From: Doris montereyensis
Lineage: Eukaryota; Mollusca; Gastropoda; Nudibranchia; Dorididae
Assembly (NCBI GenBank): GCA_037039925.1
Contig: JAXRKP010000133.1
Coordinates: 329,428-393,427 of the forward strand
Length of the DNA: 64,000 bases
Direction of reading: 5' to 3'
Positions 13,001 to 24,800 of the stretch are shown piece after piece. The notes under the pieces were generated by a model. It saw only the letters and a program-made list of their open reading frames with translations, ran no database searches and was not told the origin of the DNA. The translations under genes and the position numbers were made by a program. The stretch's first letter is position 1. Each line of letters begins with the position of its first letter.

Positions 13001-16000
13001 TGCAACGCATGCTACCGACCGCATTTCTGAATTGTACATTGATGTCAATGAAAGGCAAAGCAATACGGACGACTGTGAGGAAGATAACGATGTAAGATTT
13101 TTTGCTCAATGAGAGCCTTTCTAAAAAAAATATTGACTTTAAATGCATATGTACATGTATAAAGACCATATTGCAGTAAAAGCATTGAAAAGGTAAAGAA
13201 GTTATAGTTTGAAGGAGATTAATGGGGCAAAGTAACATGAGGCTACAGTCTTTGGGGGGGGGGGGGGGGGACAAATCTAGTTTATTGTATTATTTGATGG
13301 AGTCGTTCATTCCCTTCACTTTGAGACCATAAAAGAAGCTCAGTATCGATTCTCTGAAGTTACATGATTTTAGAAAATGCGATACTGACCTAACTTTGAA
13401 CTCAATTGTTGTACTATAAAAATCAGTAATTTTGTCTAAACTATTACAAGTTGGTTCTCATTTTAATCAGCACATCGTAATCTTTTCAAAGAATGCATTT
13501 ATGACAAAGCTTGCCTTAGATCGTCGGGAAATATGTGACATATTGCACACACCTGTTATCGGAAGATGTACTTGAAAGCTTCTTAAGGTTTTATGACGTT
13601 TCAAAGTATTATTTTACTGTTTCCTAGGTTTTTATAACCAAAAAACATCCAATAACAGAAAAAATAGTTTCAAACAAGATTTGCTGAAAATGGACTTTCT
13701 TTTATTGTTTTTTCTCAAGTAGGCCCTACATGTACTTTTACTATTTCAAACAGATTCCTTTGAAACTTGGCATATAACTGCTTTGTATCATAACTAAAAG
13801 ATCTTTATATGGGGTGTTTGATATCTTTCCTACTTTCTGAAAAATTCATGATTTTTGGTGAAAAATATGTGACTATTTCAAACAGATTCCTTTGAAACTT
13901 GGCATATAACTGCTTTGTATCATAACTAAAAGATCTTTATATGGGGTGTTTGATATCTTTCCTACTTTCTGAAAAATTTTTTTTGGTGAAAAAATTGAGA
14001 AAAATTATTCCTTCAAACCCCAATTTTTTAATTTTATTTCAAACCATAACTTTTCAAGATGTAAAACAAATGATACAAGAGTGCCAGGACGTTGGTTTCA
14101 AGTTTCAAAGTGTAAAATTATAAACCTCTTAATGAAAACTGTAGCATTACCTAGTTTTTGAAAATTACCTATTTCTTCACACAAAAAACCAAGATGGCTG
14201 CCATTTCCATTGCAACTAAATTTTCAAAAGTGACTTTCACAATTCTTTTCCTCTCCTTTAGTTATGCTGAACGCTAAATTGTGTGTCTCTTTAAACTAGA
14301 AAAATCACTCTCAGGGCCTGCCCCCTCGTTAAATAGGCACTAGCTTGAGGCCTTTGATTTTTATTTAGTTTCATCTGAATTAATTTTATTGTGATGCAAA
14401 TTAGTGGAGTTACTATGAAATCTCTTACAGGAATTACTTCCTGTGAACATTAATGTAAATGCCCGGTTTCATTTTTAATTGATTATATTGTTTTAAGTCT
14501 GTTTTTGTTTTGTTTTTGACTAGGTATTTTCTTAAAGCTAATTTATTTTGCTGCTTAGGATATTTCAATAGTGATGTATTCTTATAGTAAACAATAGTAC
14601 CTCATTTAGTCTCCTGTAATCTGCATTTGAATGATTACGAATATCATGAACCTATTTTGTAGTAGTACCATAATGCTTTTATCTTTTTTATGAAAGAGGA
14701 CTCAGTAGTCCAGAGGCAGGTGGTAGTGGGTTCGAGCCCCGCCAACGTTGACAAAATTTTATGATTTTTTTCGAGCAAAATCTACCCCCCTGGTCCAGGT
14801 AGATGGATTGACACCTTAGTCCCATTGGAGACGGATGATAAAAAGGAGGTCCCATGTGCAGATCACAACACTGTGCACGTTAAAGATCCTTTGGCTGTTT
14901 AAAGGGCAGTCCGGGCAAAATTAAAAATCCAACCAAACCCCAAGATCACCTTAGTTGTGGGTGTCAGTAAAACCAAATCAAATCAAATCTTTAAAAAAAA
15001 AAAAATGTAAATCTGATTTTCTTTCTCAGACTGATACAGCCGAAGAATCAGCCGACCCTTACAGGAACTGTGAGCACAACCTTCTTGTTCACATCTCCAA
15101 TGTCCATTCTAATGTGGAATCCCAGTTGATGGAACTGGACCACAGCATCACAGGTAGGACACTCCTTTAGTTTCTGATCATTGATACAACTGGGCGCTTT
15201 TTTTGTCTCAAAACTCATTGTTTAGAAAGTGATCTCGTGGTCCAGAGGCAAGTTGTCTGCCTCTCAACCAAAATGTACATTCAAGCGAAAGTTAGCTTGA
15301 GTTTTTGGAGTAAAGTCTGCAATTTTTAAATCACATCTTCTACCTTCAAGATATTTAGCATGTCAAAAGAAAAGTGCTGCGAGGACGCTTTCTAGATCTT
15401 TCTGTGTTGAGTGTTTTTTCTTCATAAAGTCAAACAAGCGCACACAACCTTTCTGACCAAATATAACAATATTTTTTAAAAACCTTGGAAGTGACATAAG
15501 TCAAAACCACAACAATCGGACAATGGAAGTAGGATGTCATGGAAATTTCATAAAGACAAAGATGGATTTATAGTCTGTGTCCCCACACAGGTGCAGGCAA
15601 TATCATTCAGTCTTTCTAAAAAACAAAGACATACATACAAGAAAAGAATGAAAAATATTGTAGAGAAGTGTTCATTCTTTTGTTGTACATTGTATCATTC
15701 AGTGCTGTTATGTTTTTTAAGCATTGATTGAATAGATTGGCTCTAACTAAAATACTAAAATTAATTTTTTATTTGTTATAAAAAGGCGTTTGAGAATCCC
15801 TTTTCCCCAAATCAGTTTGGTTCTACTGCTTGAAAACAGATTCACTTGGCATTGATGAACATACATTTACATCTCTAACTATTATTAATATACTTGCTAT
15901 TGTCTCAGAAAACTTTGATAATCATTATAGTGGCCTTCACAATTCTTCTTTAATCCCTTCTATCTTTTGGACACCCTCATAATTTATCTTAGGTCCCATT

Positions 16001-16360
16001 ACAACTTCTACATAAGAATTCTATACATAATGTAATATATCCGATTTTACTCTTTTCATGTACTCGATATTTGAAAATGACATTCTCTGAAGTATTTTAC
16101 TGTCCTAGAAGGAGTATGATGTCCCTCACTGTCTTTGTTGATAAAAATCATTGATATAACAAATCTTGCATATTTTTATCCCCCCCCCCCCCCCCCCCCA
16201 CCACCACCACCATTTAGAGCTGGAAAATTCAGACTTGAGTGATCCAACCATACAACTGTGTGATGACAATGTTCTCAATGATATTCCTGCCCTACGAAAG
16301 TCTTTGCGCAAGCTGCTACAAAATTTGTCCAAAATTCAGCAACTGTCTTCACTCTGCTGA
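1011..16360 (+). CDS. PHF20: PHF20/PHF20L1-like chromatin reader (3' part, 14 exons seen)
   Basis: PHF20-family proteins are nuclear methyl-lysine readers associated with histone acetyltransferase (MOF/NSL) complexes; that role is family knowledge. Exons: 1011-1099, 1444-1522, 2707-2833, 3565-3622, 4222-4462, 4758-4905, 5575-5952, 6824-6946, 7463-7590, 8723-8825, 10074-10290, 11629-13091, 15030-15153, 16218-16360. All junctions are GT/AG and the codon phases agree throughout if two single-base homopolymer insertions are allowed for. Domain order matches the family: Tudor-type segment, basic region, C2H2 finger (C-x4-C-x12-H-x4-H), PHD finger split over two exons, conserved post-PHD block, low-complexity Ser/Thr/Pro region, C-terminal helical segment. 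About 1,138 codons are visible. The N-terminal Tudor/MBT part lies left of the window. PHF20 and PHF20L1 arose by vertebrate duplication, so the symbol is nominal for an invertebrate. Confidence 0.9.
1140..1300. repeat. Short tandem repeat, ~60 bp unit x3
   Basis: Units share aggaatactaagagagag and agtaaataagatgaagaaag. Within the first PHF20-like intron seen. Confidence 0.8.
1444..1522 (+). CDS. PHF20: PHF20-like exon: linker
   Basis: Acceptor ttctaaatag, donor gtaaat. Phase 0 in, phase 1 out. Encodes [18 protein letters not shown] followed by KDVPLQLP; no domain. Supported by phase continuity with both neighbours. Confidence 0.7.
1523..2706. other. PHF20-like intron, no feature seen
   Basis: AT-rich non-coding sequence. 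No repeat family or exon recognised; an open frame at 2488-2688 lacks splice and family support. Confidence 0.5.
2707..2833 (+). CDS. PHF20: PHF20-like exon: linker
   Basis: Acceptor tgtacag, donor gtaggt, phase 1 in and 2 out. Starts [20 protein letters not shown] and ends RRHTLGE; hydrophilic and charged. Confidence 0.72.
3565..3622 (+). CDS. PHF20: PHF20-like exon: basic segment
   Basis: Acceptor tttgtcag, donor gtgaga, phase 2 in and 0 out. Encodes [19 protein letters not shown], a basic stretch compatible with a nuclear localisation or DNA-contact segment. Confidence 0.72.
4222..4462 (+). CDS. PHF20: PHF20-like exon: acidic Ser-rich linker
   Basis: Acceptor aatcattag, donor gtaagt, phase 0 in and 1 out. 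The 80 codons are rich in Ser, Thr, Asp and Val and include an internal 6-residue duplication (SPSVTS/SVTSSP). No recognisable domain. Confidence 0.75.
4758..4905 (+). CDS. PHF20: PHF20-like exon: basic region, with apparent +1 frameshift
   Basis: Acceptor ctctacaag, donor gtaaat. Enters in phase 1 and reads a basic stretch ([18 protein letters not shown]), then meets TAA at 4853-4855. Removing one A from the A5 run at 4837-4841 keeps the frame open through ..AKSFDLG to a good donor, and the exit phase (1) then matches the next exon exactly. The TAA is therefore probably an artefact or a single-base allele. A real alternative short 3' end is less likely. Confidence 0.65.
5575..5952 (+). CDS. 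PHF20: PHF20-like exon: C2H2 zinc finger
   Basis: Acceptor tcctttag, donor gtaagt, phase 1 in and 1 out. Encodes a single C2H2 finger, [20 protein letters not shown] then H-x4-H, typical of the lone finger of PHF20 proteins. A Ser/Thr/Pro-rich tail and a basic RKRRKK motif follow. Confidence 0.88.
6012..6088. repeat. 19-bp tandem repeat x4
   Basis: Four copies of aaagaaatgctgttcacaa in a PHF20-like intron. Confidence 0.9.
6824..6946 (+). CDS. PHF20: PHF20-like exon: Ser-rich linker
   Basis: Acceptor gctctgtag, donor gtgccc, phase 1 in and 1 out. Encodes [20 protein letters not shown] and about 20 further residues between the C2H2 and PHD fingers. Confidence 0.78.
7035..7385. repeat. Dispersed repeat, copy 1 (~340 bp)
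   Basis: Aligns along its length with 10985-11320: shared gtctgtat, gttaattcaag, atcggcaaa.ttgtt and the terminal ttggcagctatg. Family not recognised. Confidence 0.65.
7463..7590 (+). CDS. PHF20: PHF20-like exon: first half of PHD finger
   Basis: Acceptor acaaaacag, donor gttgtc, phase 1 in and 0 out. The end reads [16 protein letters not shown], providing the first C-x-C pair of a PHD finger. The exon stops just before the CDxC pair supplied by the next exon. Confidence 0.88.
7735..7965 (-). mobile_element. SINE family B (tRNA-derived) copy
   Basis: On the - strand: gtggccgagtggttaggttg, a B-box-like ggtctgaatcctagc, a body with aaaacctgcgtcagactagc and a tail ataagctccagctctatggg. The same order as at 16.8 and 53.1 kb. 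Confidence 0.75.
8723..8825 (+). CDS. PHF20: PHF20-like exon: second half of PHD finger
   Basis: Acceptor tttcctccag, donor gtgaga, phase 0 in and 1 out. Reads [13 protein letters not shown]...[10 protein letters not shown]: the C-x2-C, W-Q-H-x2-C and final C-x2-C of a C4HC3 PHD finger. Confidence 0.9.
10074..10290 (+). CDS. PHF20: PHF20-like exon: conserved post-PHD block
   Basis: Acceptor tttctcag, donor gtaaga, phase 1 in and 2 out. Encodes [20 protein letters not shown] through [11 protein letters not shown]. The aromatic/basic block after the PHD finger followed by a leucine-rich helix matches the layout of PHF20 family members. Confidence 0.85.
10985..11320. repeat. Dispersed repeat, copy 2
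   Basis: Diverged second copy of the repeat at 7035-7385, in the intron before the long Ser-rich exon. A 3' fragment also occurs at 19975-20055. Confidence 0.65.
11629..13091 (+). CDS. PHF20: PHF20-like exon: long Ser/Thr/Pro-rich region, with apparent +1 frameshift
   Basis: Acceptor acctacag, donor gtaaga, phase 2 in and 0 out. Begins [20 protein letters not shown], an aromatic/acidic motif, then runs into a long low-complexity Ser/Thr/Pro region. The first frame closes at 12317-12319. From 12306 the +1 frame is open to the donor with the same composition. One G too many in the G4 run at 12306-12309 explains the switch. A short intron at 12302-12434 was considered but does not keep phase. 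With the correction the exon adds 487 codons, longer than expected for vertebrate homologues. Confidence 0.75.
13740..13992. repeat. ~126-bp tandem duplication in PHF20-like intron
   Basis: The block starting actatttcaaacagattcc and ending in the gatttttggtgaaaa region occurs twice back to back with almost no divergence. This suggests recent duplication. Confidence 0.85.
14696..14987 (+). mobile_element. SINE family A copy
   Basis: Head ctcagtagtccagaggcagg with a ~25 bp deletion before ggtagtgggttcgagcccc. Full body and a (caaat)n tail follow. In the PHF20-like intron before the C-terminal exons. Confidence 0.85.
15030..15153 (+). CDS. PHF20: PHF20-like exon: C-terminal helical region
   Basis: Acceptor ctttctcag, donor gtagga, phase 0 in and 1 out. 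Encodes [20 protein letters not shown] then LMELDHSIT. It matches the conserved C-terminal helix layout of PHF20 proteins (Cys, Leu-Leu, heptad spacing). Confidence 0.82.
15228..15273 (+). mobile_element. SINE family A head fragment
   Basis: Only gatctcgtggtccagaggca and gtctgcctctcaaccaaaa remain. Confidence 0.6.
16218..16360 (+). CDS. PHF20: PHF20-like last exon and stop
   Basis: Acceptor caccatttag, preceded by a 20-C run (16180-16199) that acts as the polypyrimidine tract. Encodes [25 protein letters not shown] and TGA at 16358-16360. The leucine-rich, basic helix closes the PHF20 family C-terminus. Confidence 0.85.
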
Positions 16361-16411
16361 ATACAAAACTCTTGTGGATAGACGTCTAAAGTGAAATAAG
16401 AAAGTTACCTA

Positions 16412-16635
16412 AATAAATCATGCTCATCCTTTGTTCTTATCCTTTTTTTTTATTTTTGGCCATTCGAAAATCAAATAGACTATCATTGTGAGGCAAAATT
16501 CCAAACTACTCAATAGCAGCACTGTATAAAGTTCAACTCAGTGGAATGAAATTGTTAAGGATCATCATGTTGTATATTTTAGTAATTTTGTAATGATCTG
16601 AAAACTATTCCTTTGTGGCCTCGTATGCTAATAAA
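16412..16635 (+). terminator. PHF20-like 3' UTR poly(A) signals
   Basis: AATAAA at 16412-16417 and again at 16630-16635. The second is followed within 40 bp by a GT/T-rich stretch, as expected downstream of a cleavage site, and is the better candidate. No transcript evidence. Confidence 0.5.
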
Positions 16636-16795
16636 CTGTTCTTATGCTTATTCAGATCAGTGTTGCATTTTGGTATTCTAAAAATGTTTGTATACTATTA
16701 GTGTGGATGTATGTTTTCGTATGATTGATTTCCCAGTCAGAACAAACTTGTGCAGTGTTCAATGATAATAATAATTAAATATATTTTATGGTATG

Positions 16796-17070
16796 GTGTT
16801 GGTGGCCAAGTGTTTAGGCTACCAGACTGGGAATCATGAGGTTACTGGTTCAAATCTCATCAAAGCTAGGTCTGACATTGTGTTCCTTTGGAAAGACGCT
16901 TAAGACGCATTCACCCCATTCGAGCCAGATTCAAAAGGGTACAAGTGCCAGCTTGGAAGTAAAATCTAGCGTCCTGTCCAGGAGGTGATTATTGTCATCT
17001 ATTCCGTTTCATGCTATTGAAACCTGGATAAGCTCCGGCTCTGTGGGCCGTAACGGCTTTGAAGGAACTT
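16796..17070 (+). mobile_element. SINE family B copy
   Basis: tRNA-like head ggtggccaagtgtttaggct with B box ggttcaaatctc; body gaaagacgcttaagacgca; tail ggataagctccggctctgtg ggccgtaacggctttgaagg. Confidence 0.82.
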
Positions 17071-17470
17071 TACTTACATTTTTGTAGCGCTCATCATCAA
17101 TACTAGATTAACATCAGAGTGCTTTACAGTGACATGTCATAGCACATACAACACATAAGGAATGTCAATGAAATAAAATATGATTTAAATACAAGAAAAA
17201 TATATAATTATGTAGTGTAAATTGAAATAAAATGATTTAAATAAAATTGCAAGATGGGTTAAGTACAAAATAAAAATAACTATACAACTTGAAATATTTA
17301 TCAAAATCACGTGTAAAATTAGTTTGGTGGGTATGTATTTAAGAAAAGGCAGTGGTATTTCAAAAATGTCTTGAAGCACTTGAGGGTTTCCTTTGTTCTG
17401 GTTTCCCGAGGGAGACTGTTCCAGACTTCTGGGCCAGAAAATTCATTGGGTTAACTCTATCTGTTGGTGT
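17071..17470 (+). mobile_element. LINE 3'-end remnant
   Basis: Contains tgtagcgctcatcatcaata and agagtgctttacagtgacat, then the widespread tail motif gactgttccagacttctggg. These resemble 3' ends of animal LINEs; family not assigned. Confidence 0.45.
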
Positions 17471-19119
<1,649 letters not shown>

Positions 19120-20040
19120 TTTCTGTCCGTCTGTCTTTATCTTCCTCGTTCTCTTTTACGTCTCCTTTTTGTTTCCTTTCCTCTTTTTATTGTCCCTTTC
19201 TATCCCTCTCTCCTTTCTCTCTCTGTCTGTCTCTCTTATGGCAGTTGTATTTCGTTTTTATTTTTTTTATTTTTGTCTTTTCTTTTTGTATATTGTTGTT
19301 ATGAATATGAGGCTTCCTCCGTAGAACGGAATTGCGTGATGGGTCGTTGCACCATTGGCTCTATTAGTTTCATTCAGCATTGTTTAGTGTTTATTTGTTT
19401 CTATGTCTCCTTGTAAGCTGCTTATGAAAGGTGGGCACACTGAAGATTCCTCAGTCATGACCCGTTTTTTATCTATTAGAAATAGACATATTCCGCTTCA
19501 CTAGTTGTGAGCCAACTACAGTATTATTCCTTTTCATGTCTATAAACAGTAGGCTGTAATAGATGTTATCGTTAGTAAACAATGCAATCTAAACACGATG
19601 ACAATATTTAACAATAATACTATGAATTGCCCGCTATGTCACCTAACTCAACGAAGATCAAAAAGCACCACAATAATCACAGGTATGAGGTATGTTTTTT
19701 TCAAGTCTTGCAGCCTCGTCAGTGGGGCGAGAAAATTCTCGGTGCCATGTGTGGAAGCCTCGTACACAACAGAACTAGAATAACGATCGATATTGAGGTC
19801 AGCCAGCAGGTAAGCCTTACTTACATATTACAAGGGTCAAGAAACCTTGATTTAACGGAGGAGACTCTTCTGAGTAAAGAAAATTACTGTTGCACTTTGC
19901 CAGAGGGGCTAGCTATCCGTTGATTTTTGTTATGTACCTTATTCTCGTTAAATTACCTTTTTCTTTCTGGAATATTCAGCCGTCATGCAAGTTAGAATTA
20001 GTTTGCGTGGTCAGAGTCTGTTTTTTATTTGTTTAAAAGT
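19120..20040. other. Intergenic, no gene seen
   Basis: Pyrimidine-rich decay of the CT tract, then unremarkable AT-rich DNA. A fragment of the 7.0/11.0 kb dispersed repeat sits at 19975-20055. Confidence 0.4.
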
Positions 20041-20690
20041 TTAGCAGCTATGAATATATGTTGTAAGGTTGGCAGTTGAGAATATATGTTGGTATGTAAG
20101 GTTGGCAGTTGAGAATATATGTTGGTATGTAAGGTTGGCAATATATGTTGTGAGTAGTTGTGAGTATATGTTGGTATGTAAGGTTGGCAGTTGTGAGTAT
20201 ATGTTGGTATGTAAGGTTGGCAGTTGTGAATATGTGTTGGTATGTAAGGTTGGCAGTTGTGAGTATATGTTGGTATGTAAGGTTGGCAGCTGTGAATATG
20301 TGTTGGTATGTAAGGTTGGCAGTTGTGAATATGTTGTTGGGTTGGCAGTGTAAGAGTATGTTGGTATGTAAGGTTGGCAGTTGAGAATATATGTTGGTAT
20401 GTAAGGTTGGCAGCTATGAGTGTGTGTTGGTATGTGGTTGGCAGTTGTGAGTATATGTTGGTATGTAATTGGCAGTTGTGAATATATCTTTATGTAAGGT
20501 TGGCAGTTGAGAATATATGTTGGTAGTAAGGTTGGCAGTTGAGTATGTAAGCAGTTTGAGTATATGCTGGTATGTAAGGTTGGCAGCTATGAGTGTGTGT
20601 TGTAAGGTTGGCAGCTTTTGATGATGGTTGTAAGGTTGGCAGTTGTGAATATATGTTGGTGTAAGGTTGGAGCTATGATCTTATGTTGTA
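20041..20690. repeat. 33-bp minisatellite
   Basis: About 18 copies of a unit containing ggttggcagttgtgaatata and tgttggtatgtaa, with many small indels. It begins exactly where the dispersed repeat's terminal ttagcagctatgaatata ends. Confidence 0.9.
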
Positions 20691-20774
20691 TGTGGATTCA
20701 GCCAAATCAATATTTATCTTTATCAGCTTCAGACTTTTGCTTTGGTCAAGCTTTTGATGATCTTCTGATAGAAT

Positions 20775-20913
20775 ACTTTTGTAATTGCCAAATGCCACAC
20801 TAGGGAGCAGCAACTTTTGTAATTGCCAAATGCCACACTAGGGAGCTGCAACTTTTGTAATTGCCAAATGCCACACTAGGGAGCTGCAACTTTTGTAATT
20901 GCCAAATGCCAAT
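20775..20913. repeat. 38-bp tandem repeat x3.7
   Basis: Starts at 20775, 20813, 20851 and 20889; unit begins acttttgtaattgccaaatg. Confidence 0.92.
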
Positions 20914-21066
20914 ACTACATTTGGATGTCTAGCTTACCCACTGGGTTTGAAGAAGTTTGTATGCAATTGCAATGAACAGGTGCGCATTGGTCAAAGGGAG
21001 TGCCATTCACTTATCTAAAAGTGAAACAACAGATTGTTGATGATAGATAGATGTCACAATATATGA

Positions 21067-21234
21067 TTTATTTTTTTTCGGCTGGAAACACTTTCACACT
21101 ACTCACAATCAGTTCTCATGAAAATATTGAAAATACAGAGGGGGAAAACAAATGATAAAAATTAAACATCAATTGAAGTAAGACACCATAAAACTGAATA
21201 AATGAAAGAAATAATATACATACATATGTTTATT
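21067..21234 (-). terminator. DNALI1 poly(A) signal candidates
   Basis: On the - strand AATAAA occurs at 21234-21229 and at 21072-21067, about 0.6 and 0.76 kb past the stop codon. Either could end the transcript. Confidence 0.35.
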
Positions 21235-21829
21235 TCACCCAGATCACAGTCCTTTGTAATATTAATGTTTCTCTCAGTCAGCACATGACACTAATTGCAT
21301 ATTTGAGAAAGGAAGCTCTCTATTCATAAAACTCTCCACAAGAGACAAATCTTTGCATACAATAATGTGAACCTTTTTAATACGACTACCTTAAATGTGA
21401 CGCTTGAAATAAAAGCAAAACAAAGTGAACCACAAAAGTTGTAAATACATTGTATTACATCTTTTAGTGATTTCAGCAATCATAGCCGTTTTGTAAATCA
21501 AAGAATGAAAAGGAAATGATTATCCATTCATCAAGTCTTTGAGAAATTAAATTACTTGACTAAACATTGAATGTCTGACATAAATGACATTGCTCATTAA
21601 GAAATAAAGGGTACAAATGGTGATGATACATAGGGAAAACTGGATATGCTCAACAACTCCCCTGAAAAGTGACAAGAGAATTTTTTTTTTTGTCACCGCC
21701 ACTACTCTACTTAGCTATCGCCCACCCCGCCAAGTTAGATAACCAATGCTTCCTCAGTGCTGTGGTCTACAAATCCAGAATCTTTATTGCTGTCTGGCAG
21801 CTCTGTGTCACTCTCACCATCATCCAAGC

Positions 21830-21865
21830 TTACTTCTTCGGAGCAATTATCCCCTCCAACTGTGT
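21830..21865 (-). CDS. DNALI1: DNALI1 exon 6 (C-terminus)
   Basis: Twelve codons, TQLEGIIAPKK plus TAA, after acceptor tgtttgcag. The invariant family C-terminus makes this 36-bp exon certain although intron 5 is about 2.7 kb. Confidence 0.94.
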   Translation of the reverse strand, partial: TQLEGIIAPKK

Positions 21866-24800
21866 CTGCAAACAGAGGAACACAAAAAAGTTATTGACTT
21901 TGACACAAATCACACTCATACAGTTGAGTAGTTTTTTGACTGACTGTATGAATGTAAGCTGGTTACAGACACTGTGTTGATAAGAAAATAGAATCAGTAG
22001 AGTAATTTTTAAATCAGGAAATTCCAACCTCATGAATGAGACAATTAGGATCATACGCAAATGTATTCACTTGGACAAAACATCGCTTTCCTCAAAACAA
22101 TGGTTTCAGTGAAAGTGTGATGATTTAAAACAATCATACTTTATAAATACCTTGATACCTAATGATTTTTCTCATATGTAATTATTATGAAAAACAAGGA
22201 GAAGAAAACTTTGTTACTATAAATATGCATGTAAGAAAAAACCTCACAAAATCCTAAAATTCTTTTGTTTTGTTAGAAGCAATATTCAAGAGACTTGAAA
22301 TCTATAATATTTAATTCTTATTTCAGTTTTCAAATAGAACATTGAGGACAAAAATCATCCCATTGATAAAGAAAATTGTAATATTTTGGGATTGTGGTTT
22401 CTAAGCTGAATTTCAATTTTTCTTTTACTTTTAAATACATGTACTTTAAATTTAAACATTTAAAAACAAACTTTTATGAATTATTAATGACTCTGTAAAG
22501 ATAACCTTGAACATATGATTATAACTATAAGCCATATGTGAAAACATTTGCATTGTGACTTGTCCACACGATTGTGAAAAAAATGTAAAAACAGTTCATG
22601 TTCAAGATAAAATCAAAACTAAATATCTTTTTCAGAGACAATATTTTTTTTTACTTTACTGTCCTCTGCATTATATAAATAGCAAGTTTCAAATTTAAGC
22701 GAATTTGATATTATCTCTGTTTACTGGACACTTTAGATAAAATACTGCCTTTCAAAATAACAGTATAATCTTTTATTTTTTTTCCAACAGCAGGCAATTA
22801 TAAATACTTATCAAAAAATATGTTTTAAGGTGAATGTAAAAATCACTCAGGTGACCATAGGCAATGTAAAAGGATAATTATTTTCCCTTTTCCATTTTAC
22901 AGTCATAAGAACAAGAGAGACAAAGGACCATTGGTATCATAGAAAGGAAATATGAAAAGCACTGATGTAGATTAAAAAAAAAAAAAAAAAAAAAAGACTG
23001 TGATCATTGAATTAAAAGAAATGAATGCATGGTAAAGTGATGTTGATAGCATAGCACATGTGTATATATAAACATGCGTCAAATCCTTCTGAATTATTGT
23101 TTTTATAGAAAGAGGTGATCTCTGTCATTTCCATGACTTTCAAAATGTGAACATGTCACACATATACCTTTGCCAAGTTTGACAGATGCAGTAGCCAGAG
23201 AATCCTTGATTAAGCAGGTAATGATATAATTTGAAAAGCTCATATGTAGACAGATTACATGAAAACGTAATGATGAGCAGAATAACAAATAAACATCACA
23301 AACGGAAGCAGTTACTGGAAAAGGAATAAAGTCTTTTAACAAAGAAAAGAAATAGAAATACAATGTTCACTGTGATATGATTCAACTCTATAACAGTATT
23401 TAACTTTTTGTGATTTCCGATCCTAGATTAATTCTAAGGGAATTAAGTCATCAGTTATGCATGATTAATTATTACAGAAAAAAGGTTCAAGTCTCATCGA
23501 TTTCAAATTACAACATATTGCACATTTACCGAAAAAAGAGTTGATCAATGTTCAGTTTTGTTTGATTTTAAGTTTTTACTTCAACAACAACAATAAAAAA
23601 AGACATCAAAAAAGGAAATATTTCATATGCTTCATAAGAAGTAATGGCATTACAACTACCTCTATCTATACCAACAATCATTTTCATTACAAAATTTATT
23701 TATGAATCATAAGTGTTTAAGTGGTACCCCTTTTTTCTTTTATGCCATAGCGCAAGATATTTCACTGGTGCAAGTTTCTAATAAACCTTACTACACTAAA
23801 TTTGAATCATTTTCTTTGTCTTTGAAGATTTTCCGTGGATGTAAGGACATTTCAATATAATTATGTTTTTAAGTAGCATGAGCTCCATTAGTTTTCAAGA
23901 CAAGTTTGAAAGCAAACTACATTTATTTTGTAATGAACACTGAGATCAGTTTATGCCTATTTGATTACAACTTGTGTACTAGTTAAGCTGTCACTAGTTT
24001 AACTAAAACTGACTCTGGCTCATCACAAATCGGCTTAATATGTTAAAAAGAAAACCAAAAAGCTTATTCATTAAAATAACATATTTAAGTAGCATAGTCA
24101 CAATATCAAGCCTCTAAGATGTAGTGTAATGACAGGTAATACATATTACACAAATGATACATTTCATATGGATTATACGATGTATATTTTAATAGCATTA
24201 CACTTGATATGATCAGTGTATAATATTGATTTGAAACACCACATTGTATAGTATAATATCTACCTGTGACACAAAAGATAGATTAATTATCAATAACGAA
24301 GAAGAAACTTGTAATTCTTTTTTCATCCCACTTTGTGCTGTTTATAACTCAACAAAGACACCATCTTTAGATTTCCTTGAACGTATATTTTTTAGAGTAA
24401 AATCAGAAGAAAAATTTATGCAAAGGTTAGGTAGAGCGAGAACACAGCAAATAAGAATGAAATTTTAAAAGAGAAAGAGAGAGATAGAGGAAGACAGCAT
24501 GAAAAAGTTTGTTAAGTAGAATGAATACAATGAATAAAAATCTTCTCTCAAAATTACCTTGAGCTGCTGGTTTGTTCTTTTAAGAAATTGAATTTCTTCA
24601 GTGTGTTTCTTCTCTTCAACTTGTCTTTGTTCAGCAGCCCGTTTTTCAATTTGTTCACATTTTGCTTTCAATTCATTCACTTGGCGCTCCAGGTCTCTCT
24701 TCTCACCTTCCAGCTCACAAATCTAAAATCACACCAATAATAATATATATCCTAATGATCTTAGCAACAGAAAACTCAAAAGTACAAACTGCCATAACCC

